A stretch of 40,500 bases of DNA from Bacteroidales bacterium (GTDB lineage: Bacteria; Bacteroidota; Bacteroidia; Bacteroidales; UBA932): positions 1 through 40,500 of the forward strand of contig JAGAIM010000218.1 in NCBI GenBank assembly GCA_017626555.1, written 5' to 3'. The translations under genes and the position numbers were made by a program. Position 1 is the stretch's first letter, and every line of letters begins with the position of its first letter. Below are positions 25,224-33,299 of the stretch, piece after piece. The notes beneath the pieces were generated by a model, which saw only the letters and a program-made list of their open reading frames with translations, had not been told where the DNA came from and ran no database searches.

Positions 25224-25862
25224 ATGAATTCCAACAATATATCACTAAGGAAACCGGTCGTCGGCATCTGCCTGGCGGCCGTTCTTTGGACTATAATGTT
25301 CTCTCCCTGGACCGCGCCTCACGTAAATTTCTGGGTGATGATGACCTGCTCGGGAGCGACCCTGACATTCTTCACATTCTGGGCACGGCCGCAGTGGTGG
25401 AAGGATGTGCAGTTTGACCTGAGCAACATTCTGCTGGGCATAGGACTGGCTGCTGTCTTATGGGGAATATTCTGGCTCGGAGAATTCTTCTCCACCCTGC
25501 TCTTCGACTTTGCCAGACCTCAGGTGGACAGCATTTATGGTATGAAGGACGGTGAAAATCCGTGGGTGTTGAGCCTGCTGATGCTGTTCATTATCGGACC
25601 TGCAGAGGAGATTTTCTGGAGAGGATGTATCCAGAACCGTCTTTCAGCACGCTGGAATCCCAACATCGGCTTCATAGTGACAACGCTGGTCTATGGCCTG
25701 GTACATCTGTCGAAATTCAACTTTATGCTGATTATGGCAGCGATGGTGGCCGGCTTTGTATGGGGACTTGCCTATCGTTTCTTCCCTGAAAAATTCGGCG
25801 CAATAATCCTTTCGCACGCCTTGTGGGACTGCGCCGTCTTCATCTGGTTCCCGATAATGTAG
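25224..25862 (+). CDS. CPBP-family intramembrane metalloprotease (Abi/CAAX-like)
   Basis: A 212-residue membrane protein with the CPBP (Rce1-like) motifs: GPAEEIFWRG with the catalytic pair Glu128-Glu129 and Arg133, VYGLVHLSKFNF with the first metal-site His, and LSHALWD with the second. About six hydrophobic segments are predicted. Family members are glutamate-type intramembrane proteases; in bacteria they act in peptide maturation, self-immunity or as uncharacterised housekeeping proteins. No bacteriocin or RiPP genes are near, and pairing with a prenyltransferase recalls CAAX processing only in name. The ATG at 25224, 4 nt after the previous stop, replaces an upstream start that would overlap the previous gene. 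Confidence 0.85.
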   Translation: MNSNNISLRKPVVGICLAAVLWTIMFSPWTAPHVNFWVMMTCSGATLTFFTFWARPQWWKDVQFDLSNILLGIGLAAVLWGIFWLGEFFSTLLFDFARPQVDSIYGMKDGENPWVLSLLMLFIIGPAEEIFWRGCIQNRLSARWNPNIGFIVTTLVYGLVHLSKFNFMLIMAAMVAGFVWGLAYRFFPEKFGAIILSHALWDCAVFIWFPIM

Positions 25863-25890
25863 TCACACAAACACCTGTTATTCAACAACT

Positions 25891-25934
25891 TACATCAAAT
25901 GCCTGCTGCAGATATGCAGCAGGCATTTGATGTA
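25891..25934. terminator. 20-bp perfect hairpin between convergent genes
   Basis: TACATCAAATGCCTGCTGCA (25891-25910) and its exact complement (25915-25934) are separated by the tetraloop GATA. The hairpin lies between the CPBP gene (+) and the nucleoside kinase (-). It lacks a clear U-tract on either side, so termination is likely from position but not certain. Confidence 0.65.
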
Positions 25935-25961
25935 ACTGACTATTGTTCAGCAGATTAGGTG

Positions 25962-27665
25962 TCACAGCATTTGGCCATCAATGAATTCTCTCAAAATGGA
26001 TGTAGGAGGAATCGCTGCCATCTCTGCTGGAGTCAGTGCGACGATATAATCCAGGAACTTCAGCATCCTGGACGCCTCGGTATATGCCGGAGATGACGGA
26101 GATATACGACGCAGGAGCGGCTCGGCATAATATTTCAGCACCGGAAGTTCAAAGATATGAGCCGAATTGAACACGGCGTCGGCATTTTCCTGATACGGAA
26201 ATATATTGCGGTTTTCTCCCCTCCTGACACTCTGCCACATTGTAATAGTATTCTCCGGAACTATTCCCCTGGTACGGTTGTCACGTATCATTCGACGGAG
26301 CATACGGTTATCAGATGTAGAGATATTGTTGTTCTCGTCTATTGAAAGAGAAGTCAGCGCCGAAGCATATACACGGAAGACCTTCGAATTATCTACATCG
26401 GGAATCATAGCCGGATTAAGGGCGTGGATACCTTCCATTATCAGAATATCCTTCTCGTGCAGACTCATAAAATTCCCCTCAAAATATTTCCGGCCTTCCT
26501 TGAAGTCGAAACGCGGTATTTCCACCTCCTGACCGGCAAGAAGATCGTTCAGTTGCTGTCCAAGCAGTTTGAGATCCATCGCTCCGAGGCACTCGAAATC
26601 ATATTCACCATTCTCATCCTTAGGGGTCAACTCTCTATCAACGAAATAGTTATCAAGTTCGATAACTTTAGGGTTCAAACCTAAAATACGGCATTGAAGA
26701 GCCAGACGCTTGGAAGTGGAAGTCTTTCCACTGCTGGAAGGCCCCGCTATGAACACGATCTTCACAGAGCCGCGACGGGCATATATCTGGTCTGCTATAT
26801 CTGCATATTTCCTCTCGTGAAGAGCCTCTGAAAGATTGATGAGATCGATAATCTCACCTGAAAGAACCTTTTTATTGAGCGTACCAACCCCCTTAACACC
26901 CATAACAGAACACCAATCCGAATGTTCCTTCAGGGCGGTCGCAAGTTTCGACTGACGCTTCATTGGAAGTACCTTGCCGAAATCTCCATCCATCGGATAC
27001 TGCAGACAGAACCCGTTGTTGAATCCTATTATATTGAACGTCTTGAGGCATCCGGTCGAGGGTGCCAGAGGCCCATAAAACGTATCAGCCTGACCATCAA
27101 GAAAATACACATTATAATTAAATCTGCCTATGGTCTTTAAAAGATTGACCTTTTCTGTCTGGCCATTATGAGTAAACAAAGCCTCGCATTCTTTCAGACT
27201 GAGCATCTTCTTACCGAAAGGCTGGTCGGCATCTATAAGGGACTGCATCTTGTCCTCTATGGTCTGGAGTTCATCATCCGTCACAAAAAACACTTTAGGA
27301 CGGCCATCTTCCATAGGCTCGGCCTCACGGATCTCGCAATACAGTCCGCTAGGAAGAGAGTAGTCTATTGCCAGGACCTTGGCCGGATACATATCTCTCA
27401 CCACCTTTTGAAGGACAAAGCAAAGAGAACGGATGTAAGTGCGCCTTCCATCCGGATGATCGTAGCCGACAAATCTCACATTATGTGGATTGATCACCTT
27501 GTAATCCAATGACTTGAGTTTATTGTCAACCAGTGCCGCCAGCAAAGGATTCTCATCATTGAACTCCAGTCCGCCAAGTGTCCGGGACACCTCTTTAAGG
27601 GTTATTCCCATAGGGACACTCATATAAGACTGAGAATTTTCACAATAGATTCTGATATCTTCCAT
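25962..27665 (-). CDS. Nucleoside (uridine-type) kinase with N-terminal TGS-like domain
   Basis: A 567-residue cytoplasmic protein. The N-terminal ~60 residues (IRIYCENSQSYMSVPMGITLKEV) look like a TGS domain, followed by a ThrRS second-additional-domain-like region (~65-200). The C-terminal half is a phosphoribulokinase/uridine kinase domain: Walker A GPSSSGKTSTSKR with Lys314, then IELDNYFVDRE and LIMEGIHALNP. This fusion of tRNA-synthetase-like modules to a uridine kinase is standard in Bacteroidales 'nucleoside kinase' proteins, which phosphorylate uridine/cytidine with ATP or GTP. It starts one base after the uvrA stop codon and is surely cotranscribed and translationally coupled. Confidence 0.88.
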   Translation of the reverse strand: MEDIRIYCENSQSYMSVPMGITLKEVSRTLGGLEFNDENPLLAALVDNKLKSLDYKVINPHNVRFVGYDHPDGRRTYIRSLCFVLQKVVRDMYPAKVLAIDYSLPSGLYCEIREAEPMEDGRPKVFFVTDDELQTIEDKMQSLIDADQPFGKKMLSLKECEALFTHNGQTEKVNLLKTIGRFNYNVYFLDGQADTFYGPLAPSTGCLKTFNIIGFNNGFCLQYPMDGDFGKVLPMKRQSKLATALKEHSDWCSVMGVKGVGTLNKKVLSGEIIDLINLSEALHERKYADIADQIYARRGSVKIVFIAGPSSSGKTSTSKRLALQCRILGLNPKVIELDNYFVDRELTPKDENGEYDFECLGAMDLKLLGQQLNDLLAGQEVEIPRFDFKEGRKYFEGNFMSLHEKDILIMEGIHALNPAMIPDVDNSKVFRVYASALTSLSIDENNNISTSDNRMLRRMIRDNRTRGIVPENTITMWQSVRRGENRNIFPYQENADAVFNSAHIFELPVLKYYAEPLLRRISPSSPAYTEASRMLKFLDYIVALTPAEMAAIPPTSILREFIDGQML

Positions 27666-27666
27666 A

Positions 27667-30438
27667 TCACAAAGAAGTCTGATTCATTAATATTTCCCTA
27701 AGAAATGGCCCTGTCACGGATGCAGGATCTTCTGCAAGGCGCTCCGGAGTACCTTCCGCCACTATCAGACCGCCCTTCTTTCCGCCCTCAGGTCCCATAT
27801 CAAACAAATAATCAACAGATTTGAGGACATCCAGATTATGCTCGATTATGATGACTGTATTTCCTTGCTCCACAAGTTGCTGAAGCACATCCAACAGCAC
27901 CTTGATATCATCAAAATGCAGACCGGTGGTCGGCTCATCCAGGATGTAAAGAGTATTTCCGGTGCCCTTGCGCGCCAATTCTGCCGCAAGTTTCATTCTC
28001 TGGCTTTCTCCTCCTGAAAGCGTGACAGCAGACTGACCAAGCCGCACATATCCAAGGCCGACATCTACAAGTGTCTTCAATTTAGGGGCGATGGTAGGAA
28101 TATTCCTGAAGAAATCGTATGCCTCGCTTATCGACATTTCAAGCACGTCATTTATGTTCTTGCCTTTATATTTTACGGCAAGCGTGTCATTCTTATATCT
28201 ACGCCCGCGACACTCACTGCACACTACATTCACGGATGGGAGGAAGTTCATCTCGATGACCTTGATGCCCGCTCCCTTGCACTCTTCACAACGTCCTCCT
28301 GCGACATTGAATGAGAATCTGCCGGCCTTGAAGCCACGCACCTTCGCATCCGGTGTAGCCTCGAAAAGATTCCTTATATCATTGAACACTCCGGTGAACG
28401 TGGCCGGATTGCTGCGCGGCGTACGTCCTATTGGGCTTTGGTCTATCTCGATCAGTTTGTCTATATTTTCGATACCTACAATACTGTCGTACGGCAGGGG
28501 CTGCATCTTTGCATTGTAGAACTTGTTCTTGAGCACAGGCATCAGGGTTTCATTGATCAGGGACGATTTGCCGCTTCCGCTCACTCCGGCGACACCGATG
28601 AGCATTCCCAACGGGAAATCGACATCGACATTCTTCAGATTGTTGCCTCTGGCACCGCGGATCCCCAAAGTCAATCCGTTGCCTTTTCTACGCTCAGCGG
28701 GCACCTCAATGCTCTTGCGGCCGAGAAGATAATCAAGAGTGGTGGAATTCCCCTCTGCTATCCCTTCCAATGTACCGTTATAGCATATTCTTCCGCCTTC
28801 TTCACCGGCTCCCGGCCCCACATCCACCAGCCAGTCTGCCGACATCATAGTCTCGGCATCGTGTTCCACCACCATCACAGAATTACCCTCGTCGCGAAGT
28901 TTCTTGAGCGATGCTATCAATTTACGATTATCGCGCTGATGCAGGCCTATGGATGGCTCGTCCAGAATGTAAAGGACATTGACCAGTTTAGAGCCTATCT
29001 GTGTCACAAGCCTGATTCTCTGACTCTCTCCTCCTGATAATGAGGAAGTTGCACGATCGAGCGAAAGATAGTCCAGTCCTACATCAAGAAGGAAGGACAC
29101 TCTGTCCTTCAGTTCCTTAAGAATATCACGGGCAATGATGCTTTCCCTGTTACCGAACACTCTGTCGAGAGCACGCAGCCAACTGTCAAGTTGGCCTATC
29201 TCCATCGCTGCGACCTCCGATATAGTCTTTCCATCTATCTTGAAATACGTGGTCTCCTTGTTGAGTCTCGTACCGCCACATACAGGACATACGACCTTTT
29301 CGTGTATATCGCCGACAATGCCGGAGAATGAAACCATTTCTGAAGAGGCACCTTCTCCCACTCGGAAAAGTTCATCCGAACCGAATACAATCAGGGAAAT
29401 GACTTCATCCGGCAACTCATCTATCGGATCGTAAAGAGAAAAATTATATTTACGTGCTATCGACCTTATTACATCGAATTTCTTTGTCTCACGGATCTTG
29501 CCCAAAGGCACGATTCCTCCGTCTGCTATGGAAACAGAGCGATCAGGAATGATAGTATCCATATTCACATCGACTATGATTCCAAGTCCCTTGCAATGAG
29601 GACAATAGCCCTGTGGTGAATTGAATGAGAAGGAATGCGGAGCCGGTTCGGCAAGAGAGATTCCAGTATCCGGGCATACGAGATGCTTGGAGAAATGATG
29701 CACTTCCTGTGTCTCCATATCCATTATTGCCAACGATCCCTTACCGAAATTCAAAGCAGACACCACTGATGACTTTATACGCTTTTCATCCTTCTGAGTC
29801 GGTTTCAGACGATCAATGACCAATTCTATGAAATGAGCCTTGTAGCGATCCAATGCCGTCACTTCCGTCAAGTCGAAAAGTTCTCCATCGATACGTACCT
29901 GGGTATATCCCCTCTTGCGCATCTGCTCCAGAAGTTCCTTATAATGACCTTTGCGTCCCTTCACCACCGGAGCAAGAAGATAGCATTTACGATCATTATA
30001 GTTCTCCATTATCAGGGAAACAATCTGCTCGTCCGTATATCTCACCATCGGCTTGCCTGTCTGAGGGGAATATGCAGTGGAAGCCCTCGCATAAAGAAGT
30101 CGGAGGAAATCATATATTTCGGTTATAGTGCCGACGGTGGAGCGAGGATTGTTACCAGTGGTCTTCTGCTCTATCGCAATGATGGGACTAAGGCCCGTAA
30201 TAGACTCGACCTCAGGCTTCTCCAATATACCCATAAAATGCTTGGCGTATGTCGAAAGCGTATCCATATACCGTCTCTGTCCCTCTGCATATATAGTGTC
30301 GAATGCAAGAGACGACTTGCCGCTTCCGCTCAGGCCGGTCACCACTACGAACTTGCCACGCGGTATCGCCAGCGAGGCTCCTTTCAGGTTGTGAGCCTTT
30401 GCTCCCTGAATCTCAATATAATCGTTCTTTTTCTCCAT
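27667..30438 (-). CDS. uvrA: Excinuclease ABC subunit A (UvrA)
   Basis: A 923-residue DNA damage-recognition ATPase of nucleotide excision repair, acting with UvrB and UvrC. Two ABC modules are present: Walker A GLSGSGKSS (~35-43) and GVSGSGKSS (~640), and two signature motifs LSGGESQRI and LSGGESQRM. Zinc-module cysteines appear in CPHCKGLG, CPVCGGTRL and CEECKGAGIKV...CSECRGRRY. EQKTTGNNPRSTVGT and GRTPRSNPATFTG are the conserved UvrA segments. Length is close to the usual ~940. Some Bacteroidetes encode two UvrA paralogues; which one this is cannot be told here. Confidence 0.95.
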   Translation of the reverse strand: MEKKNDYIEIQGAKAHNLKGASLAIPRGKFVVVTGLSGSGKSSLAFDTIYAEGQRRYMDTLSTYAKHFMGILEKPEVESITGLSPIIAIEQKTTGNNPRSTVGTITEIYDFLRLLYARASTAYSPQTGKPMVRYTDEQIVSLIMENYNDRKCYLLAPVVKGRKGHYKELLEQMRKRGYTQVRIDGELFDLTEVTALDRYKAHFIELVIDRLKPTQKDEKRIKSSVVSALNFGKGSLAIMDMETQEVHHFSKHLVCPDTGISLAEPAPHSFSFNSPQGYCPHCKGLGIIVDVNMDTIIPDRSVSIADGGIVPLGKIRETKKFDVIRSIARKYNFSLYDPIDELPDEVISLIVFGSDELFRVGEGASSEMVSFSGIVGDIHEKVVCPVCGGTRLNKETTYFKIDGKTISEVAAMEIGQLDSWLRALDRVFGNRESIIARDILKELKDRVSFLLDVGLDYLSLDRATSSLSGGESQRIRLVTQIGSKLVNVLYILDEPSIGLHQRDNRKLIASLKKLRDEGNSVMVVEHDAETMMSADWLVDVGPGAGEEGGRICYNGTLEGIAEGNSTTLDYLLGRKSIEVPAERRKGNGLTLGIRGARGNNLKNVDVDFPLGMLIGVAGVSGSGKSSLINETLMPVLKNKFYNAKMQPLPYDSIVGIENIDKLIEIDQSPIGRTPRSNPATFTGVFNDIRNLFEATPDAKVRGFKAGRFSFNVAGGRCEECKGAGIKVIEMNFLPSVNVVCSECRGRRYKNDTLAVKYKGKNINDVLEMSISEAYDFFRNIPTIAPKLKTLVDVGLGYVRLGQSAVTLSGGESQRMKLAAELARKGTGNTLYILDEPTTGLHFDDIKVLLDVLQQLVEQGNTVIIIEHNLDVLKSVDYLFDMGPEGGKKGGLIVAEGTPERLAEDPASVTGPFLREILMNQTSL

Positions 30439-30492
30439 ACTGTATCCGGATCAGCAATCCTGCTGCCAATTTCAGGCCACTGACCCATTTTA

Positions 30493-30500
30493 CAAATATA
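30493..30500 (-). promoter_or_regulatory. -7 element for uvrA
   Basis: The minus strand reads TATATTTG, 54 nt upstream of the uvrA ATG. A -33 TTTG at the standard distance is not evident. It would drive uvrA and the nucleoside kinase. Confidence 0.5.
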
Positions 30501-30566
30501 GCAATTTTTCCTCAAAACATTACAGAAAACACCAACTCCCTATCCATCAACCGTTTACATATTCCA

Positions 30567-30589
30567 CGTGCTCCCCCTTCCCCTGCACG
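30567..30589 (-). repeat. REP-like hairpin A (inverted relative to B and C)
   Basis: CGTGC (30567-30571) and GCACG (30585-30589) flank a 13-nt loop. Read on the minus strand the loop is AGGGGAAGGGGGA, ending GGGGGA-GCACG exactly as in element C, and the downstream bases (TGGAATATGTAA) align with the tail of C. It lies 31 nt beyond the RAYT stop codon. Confidence 0.7.
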
Positions 30590-30620
30590 CATATCGCATA
30601 ACACGCTATATATCAAAGAA

Positions 30621-31547
30621 TTACCCTCTGATATCAATGTGCAGGAATTTGCATATCTGTCTATCTGTAGCAGATGTAACCACCTTCAACTGCCGGAACA
30701 AGTCCATCTTCCTATCTTCCGGCCACATAATCAGCCTCCGCACAACCGCATCATCCATCGTACGGCGGCAATATGACAACATTTCACCATAGGCCTGGTC
30801 AGAGAATGCATTGAATTCCTCCCTCAGATCATATTCTCCTCCGGTATTGGAGTTAATCGCTGTCAACATACTATCGTATGAATCATAATATGCGACCAAG
30901 TCACTGTAATCAAATGGACAGTACCTGACTATAATATAATCGATCAATTCTTCCCACTGCTTGCTATCAAGGCTGTTACGCCATCTTTTAAGCGCAGGAT
31001 AATTGACCGGCTCACCTACACTGCACATCCAATCGACCTCTTTTCGGGCTCGTTTTAAAGCAACAGGCATTTTACGTGGAGCAGTTTTTCTGGAAAAAGG
31101 ATTAGTGTCATTGATATATGGCAGAAAACTCCACCTGAATTGCTCTGCCTTTACACACAGTTGTTTCTCGACCGGATTGTTGAAGAGATATGCTATAGCA
31201 GAATGTATCTTTTTCAGCCCCCATTTGGGAGCGCTTCCGAAATTCTTATGGAAAAGACGTCCTTTTCTGCCTATAGACTCGTTGAAGACACGGGCAAACC
31301 AGGACGTGCAATGATCCATAAAAGCGCTGATGGATTCCACCTTTTCTGAAATAAGCAAAGAGTGGAAATGATCATACATAAGGCATAATCCAAGCACCTT
31401 GACATCAGCAGCGGTTTTTGCACATACCGAAAAAATGGTATAAAATACCAGGCGATCTTCATCGCAATAAAAAAGGTTGAACCCATTATGAGCTCTCTGA
31501 TAGATGTGATTCGGGACATCTTTGTAAAATCTTCTCTTCTTTCTCAT
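30621..31547 (-). CDS. REP-associated tyrosine transposase (RAYT, Y1/TnpA_REP-like)
   Basis: A 308-residue protein related to the IS200/IS605-type Y1 transposases domesticated as RAYTs, which nick single-stranded REP hairpins. The metal-binding motif is His60-Phe61-His62 in LMYDHFHSLLIS (usually HUH in PNHVHLL), and Tyr120 in AIAYLFNNPVEKQL matches the catalytic Tyr of the family's YIHxNPV motif. RAYTs are often 150-250 residues; here ~150 extra C-terminal residues with a helical, basic segment (RRTMDDAVVRRLIMWPEDRK) end in what may be a helix-turn-helix. REP-like hairpins lie on both sides. The start at 31547 (MRKKRRFYKD) is chosen because the longer frame would run through hairpin B. Confidence 0.82.
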   Translation of the reverse strand: MRKKRRFYKDVPNHIYQRAHNGFNLFYCDEDRLVFYTIFSVCAKTAADVKVLGLCLMYDHFHSLLISEKVESISAFMDHCTSWFARVFNESIGRKGRLFHKNFGSAPKWGLKKIHSAIAYLFNNPVEKQLCVKAEQFRWSFLPYINDTNPFSRKTAPRKMPVALKRARKEVDWMCSVGEPVNYPALKRWRNSLDSKQWEELIDYIIVRYCPFDYSDLVAYYDSYDSMLTAINSNTGGEYDLREEFNAFSDQAYGEMLSYCRRTMDDAVVRRLIMWPEDRKMDLFRQLKVVTSATDRQICKFLHIDIRG

Positions 31548-31605
31548 ATCTCGACAAATTTTAGCAATGTCTATATCTTTGACTATCAACCTATTACCTC
31601 TTATC

Positions 31606-31655
31606 CGTGCCGTACCGGGTGAGGCACGCAGACGCAATAATCAATTGACAATCAG
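31606..31655 (+). repeat. REP-like element B
   Basis: CGTGC (31606-31610) and GCACG (31624-31628) flank a 13-nt loop CGTACCGGGTGAG, in which an extra C-G pair can form. The tail GCAGACGCAATAA leads into ATTGACAATCAG (31644-31655), a second small palindromic segment shared with element C. It lies 58 nt upstream of the RAYT start codon. Confidence 0.75.
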
Positions 31656-31854
31656 GAGGTTAAACTCCACCTTTGCGGTGATTTCCTCTGCACAAATCTA
31701 TCGGGAATACTAGAAACTCTATTTAAAAAAAAGAAAAATGTGGTGAATAAATTTTATGTTCTTGCAATTTATCCGGAAAAACTACTATTTTATAGTTGGG
31801 GCGAGCAAATGAGAGGAGGATAATACAGTGTGTATCAGCATATTACGCATTCTA
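31656..31854. other. Non-coding gap between REP-like elements B and C
   Basis: About 200 nt of AT-rich sequence with no supported reading frame. It holds two small hairpins (GGAG-GTTAAA-CTCC and CACC-TTTGC-GGTG near 31653-31680). A minus-strand TAGATTTG at 31693-31700 fits the -7 consensus and could drive the RAYT gene, in which case hairpin B would be inside its leader. Confidence 0.4.
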
Positions 31855-31904
31855 CGTGCCGCACTTGGGGGAGCACGCAGGAAACGTAACTGATTGCAGA
31901 TCAG
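31855..31904 (+). repeat. REP-like element C
   Basis: CGTGC (31855-31859) and GCACG (31873-31877) flank the 13-nt loop CGCACTTGGGGGA. The tail CAGGAAACGTAA runs into CTGATTGCAGATCAG (31890-31904), a small palindrome matching the tail of B. It lies 17 nt from the stop codon of the CoA-transferase gene. Confidence 0.75.
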
Positions 31905-31921
31905 GGCGATAGGGTCTGATA

Positions 31922-33214
31922 CTATTTCAGGCGCAGATAGGTATGGCCGAAACGGGCAGCGGCAGCACGGTCCAGTTCCTCACGGACGGAAGGATGGGCG
32001 ATATCGATAAGGGCACGGGCACGTTCGGCCAATGTCTTGCCACGAAGTTGAGCCACTCCATATTCTGTAACGATATTCTGGACGAAATGGCGTGTGGTCA
32101 CGACACCGGCTCCTTCGGTGAGTACCGGTTTGATTTTGGAGAGACCCTTTTCGGTGAGCGAAGGAATTGCGATGAAAGTCTTTCCACCCTCGGAGAGAGA
32201 GCCGCCGTACATAAAGTCGTGCTGTCCTCCCACACCGGATATTATGCGCGTGCCGACTGAATCGGCGCAGACCTGGCCGGTAAGATCGACTTCAACGGCA
32301 GAATTGATGGCCATCACCTTCGGATTCTGCGCTATGCGGAATGGATGGTTGGTCCAGGCAACATCCTTGAGCAGCAGATCTTTACGATAGTCCATAAAAT
32401 CATATAGCTTGCGGGATCCCAAGGCAAGTGAAGCAACGGAAATACCGGGAAGAATCTTCTTGCAGGAATTGTCGATAACTCCGCTTTCCAGAAGAGGGAG
32501 AACGCCATCAGTCATTGCCTCTGTGTGAAGCCCCAGATGCTGATGATCCTTCAGGGAAGCAAGCACAGCATTAGGAATGCCTCCCACCCCGATCTGAAGA
32601 GTGGCACCGTCGGGAATCATTTCCGCTATGTAGCGGCCTATGGCAGAATCAATCTCTGTCGGTACGGCTGTGGGCACTTCCACAAGAGGATCATCAACTT
32701 CGACAGCAGCATCGATTCTTGAAACGTGTATCAATGCGTCACCGTATGAAAACGGCATAGATTTATTAATCTGAACGATGACCTTACGAGCACACTCGGT
32801 CGCTGAAACGGCAAGGTCAGCAGAAACTCCGAAGGAGCAATAACCCTCGTCATTCGGTGGCGATACATTCAGGAATACGGCATCGAGCGGAAGAGTACCG
32901 TCTCGGAACAAGCCCGGAATCTCGCCCAGGAAAGCAGGAATCGTCGAGCCATAGCCTGCAGCAAGCCATTTACGGATATTATTGGCCACAAAGAGGCTCT
33001 TGACATTGAATGAATCCTTATACTCCGGCTTACAGTATGGAGCCTCAGAGCGCCCCACGGCAAAAGCGGCATATATGGTCACGTCGCGAAGTTCACCGCC
33101 TCTATCTGCAAGAGCCTGAGAAAGCACCTCCGGTATGGATGTACTTCCCTGGATATAGATGCTTTCACCGGAATTTATCAACTGTACGGCCTCGGCCGCT
33201 GTCATTATTTTCAT
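31922..33214 (-). CDS. Acetyl-CoA hydrolase/transferase family protein (CoA-transferase)
   Basis: A 430-residue cytoplasmic CoA-transferase of the acetyl-CoA hydrolase/4-hydroxybutyrate CoA-transferase family. It shows the two homologous alpha/beta domains, with VGGIPNAVL and LHTEAMTDGVLP; the Glu of HTEAMTDG (Glu232) is the expected catalytic residue that carries CoA as a thioester. GVGGQHDFMYGGSLSEGGKTFIA and VTEYGVAQLRGKTLAERA are the conserved C-terminal motifs. Likely reactions use acetate with butyryl-, 4-hydroxybutyryl- or succinyl-CoA, fitting an anaerobic fermenter, but the partner acid cannot be chosen from sequence. It follows the aminotransferase gene by 85 nt and may share its transcript. 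Confidence 0.88.
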   Translation of the reverse strand: MKIMTAAEAVQLINSGESIYIQGSTSIPEVLSQALADRGGELRDVTIYAAFAVGRSEAPYCKPEYKDSFNVKSLFVANNIRKWLAAGYGSTIPAFLGEIPGLFRDGTLPLDAVFLNVSPPNDEGYCSFGVSADLAVSATECARKVIVQINKSMPFSYGDALIHVSRIDAAVEVDDPLVEVPTAVPTEIDSAIGRYIAEMIPDGATLQIGVGGIPNAVLASLKDHQHLGLHTEAMTDGVLPLLESGVIDNSCKKILPGISVASLALGSRKLYDFMDYRKDLLLKDVAWTNHPFRIAQNPKVMAINSAVEVDLTGQVCADSVGTRIISGVGGQHDFMYGGSLSEGGKTFIAIPSLTEKGLSKIKPVLTEGAGVVTTRHFVQNIVTEYGVAQLRGKTLAERARALIDIAHPSVREELDRAAAARFGHTYLRLK

Positions 33215-33261
33215 AGTATCTGGTTGTTTGTCCGTAGAAACGGCTCATTTACGGAGGAGTG

Positions 33262-33296
33262 TGCTGATTATCAACAGGTCACCCGCAAAATCAGCA
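33262..33296. repeat. Inverted repeat between aminotransferase and CoA-transferase genes
   Basis: TGCTGATT (33262-33269) and AATCAGCA (33289-33296) are 8-bp arms around a 19-nt loop. A TTTTTA follows only on the plus strand, opposite to the direction of both flanking genes, so it is not a normal terminator for them. Confidence 0.35.
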
Positions 33297-33299
33297 TTT

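Noticed and set aside
25224-25862. Bacteriocin or RiPP maturation locus based on the CPBP protease beside a prenyltransferase
   Set aside because: No precursor peptide, modification enzyme or exporter is nearby, and the prenyltransferase is of the quinone type.
28438-30483. Several plus-strand frames of 140-220 codons opposite uvrA
   Set aside because: They are complements of conserved UvrA motifs and show no independent start signals or domains.
31548-31637. Longer RAYT frame starting at 31637
   Set aside because: The extra 30 residues are encoded by REP-like element B and flanking DNA; MRKKRRFYKD at 31547 is the normal family start.
30567-31904. Insertion sequence with terminal inverted repeats and target duplication
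   Set aside because: No IS-type ends or duplicated target were found; the hairpins fit REP elements and the protein fits a RAYT rather than an IS200/IS605 transposase.
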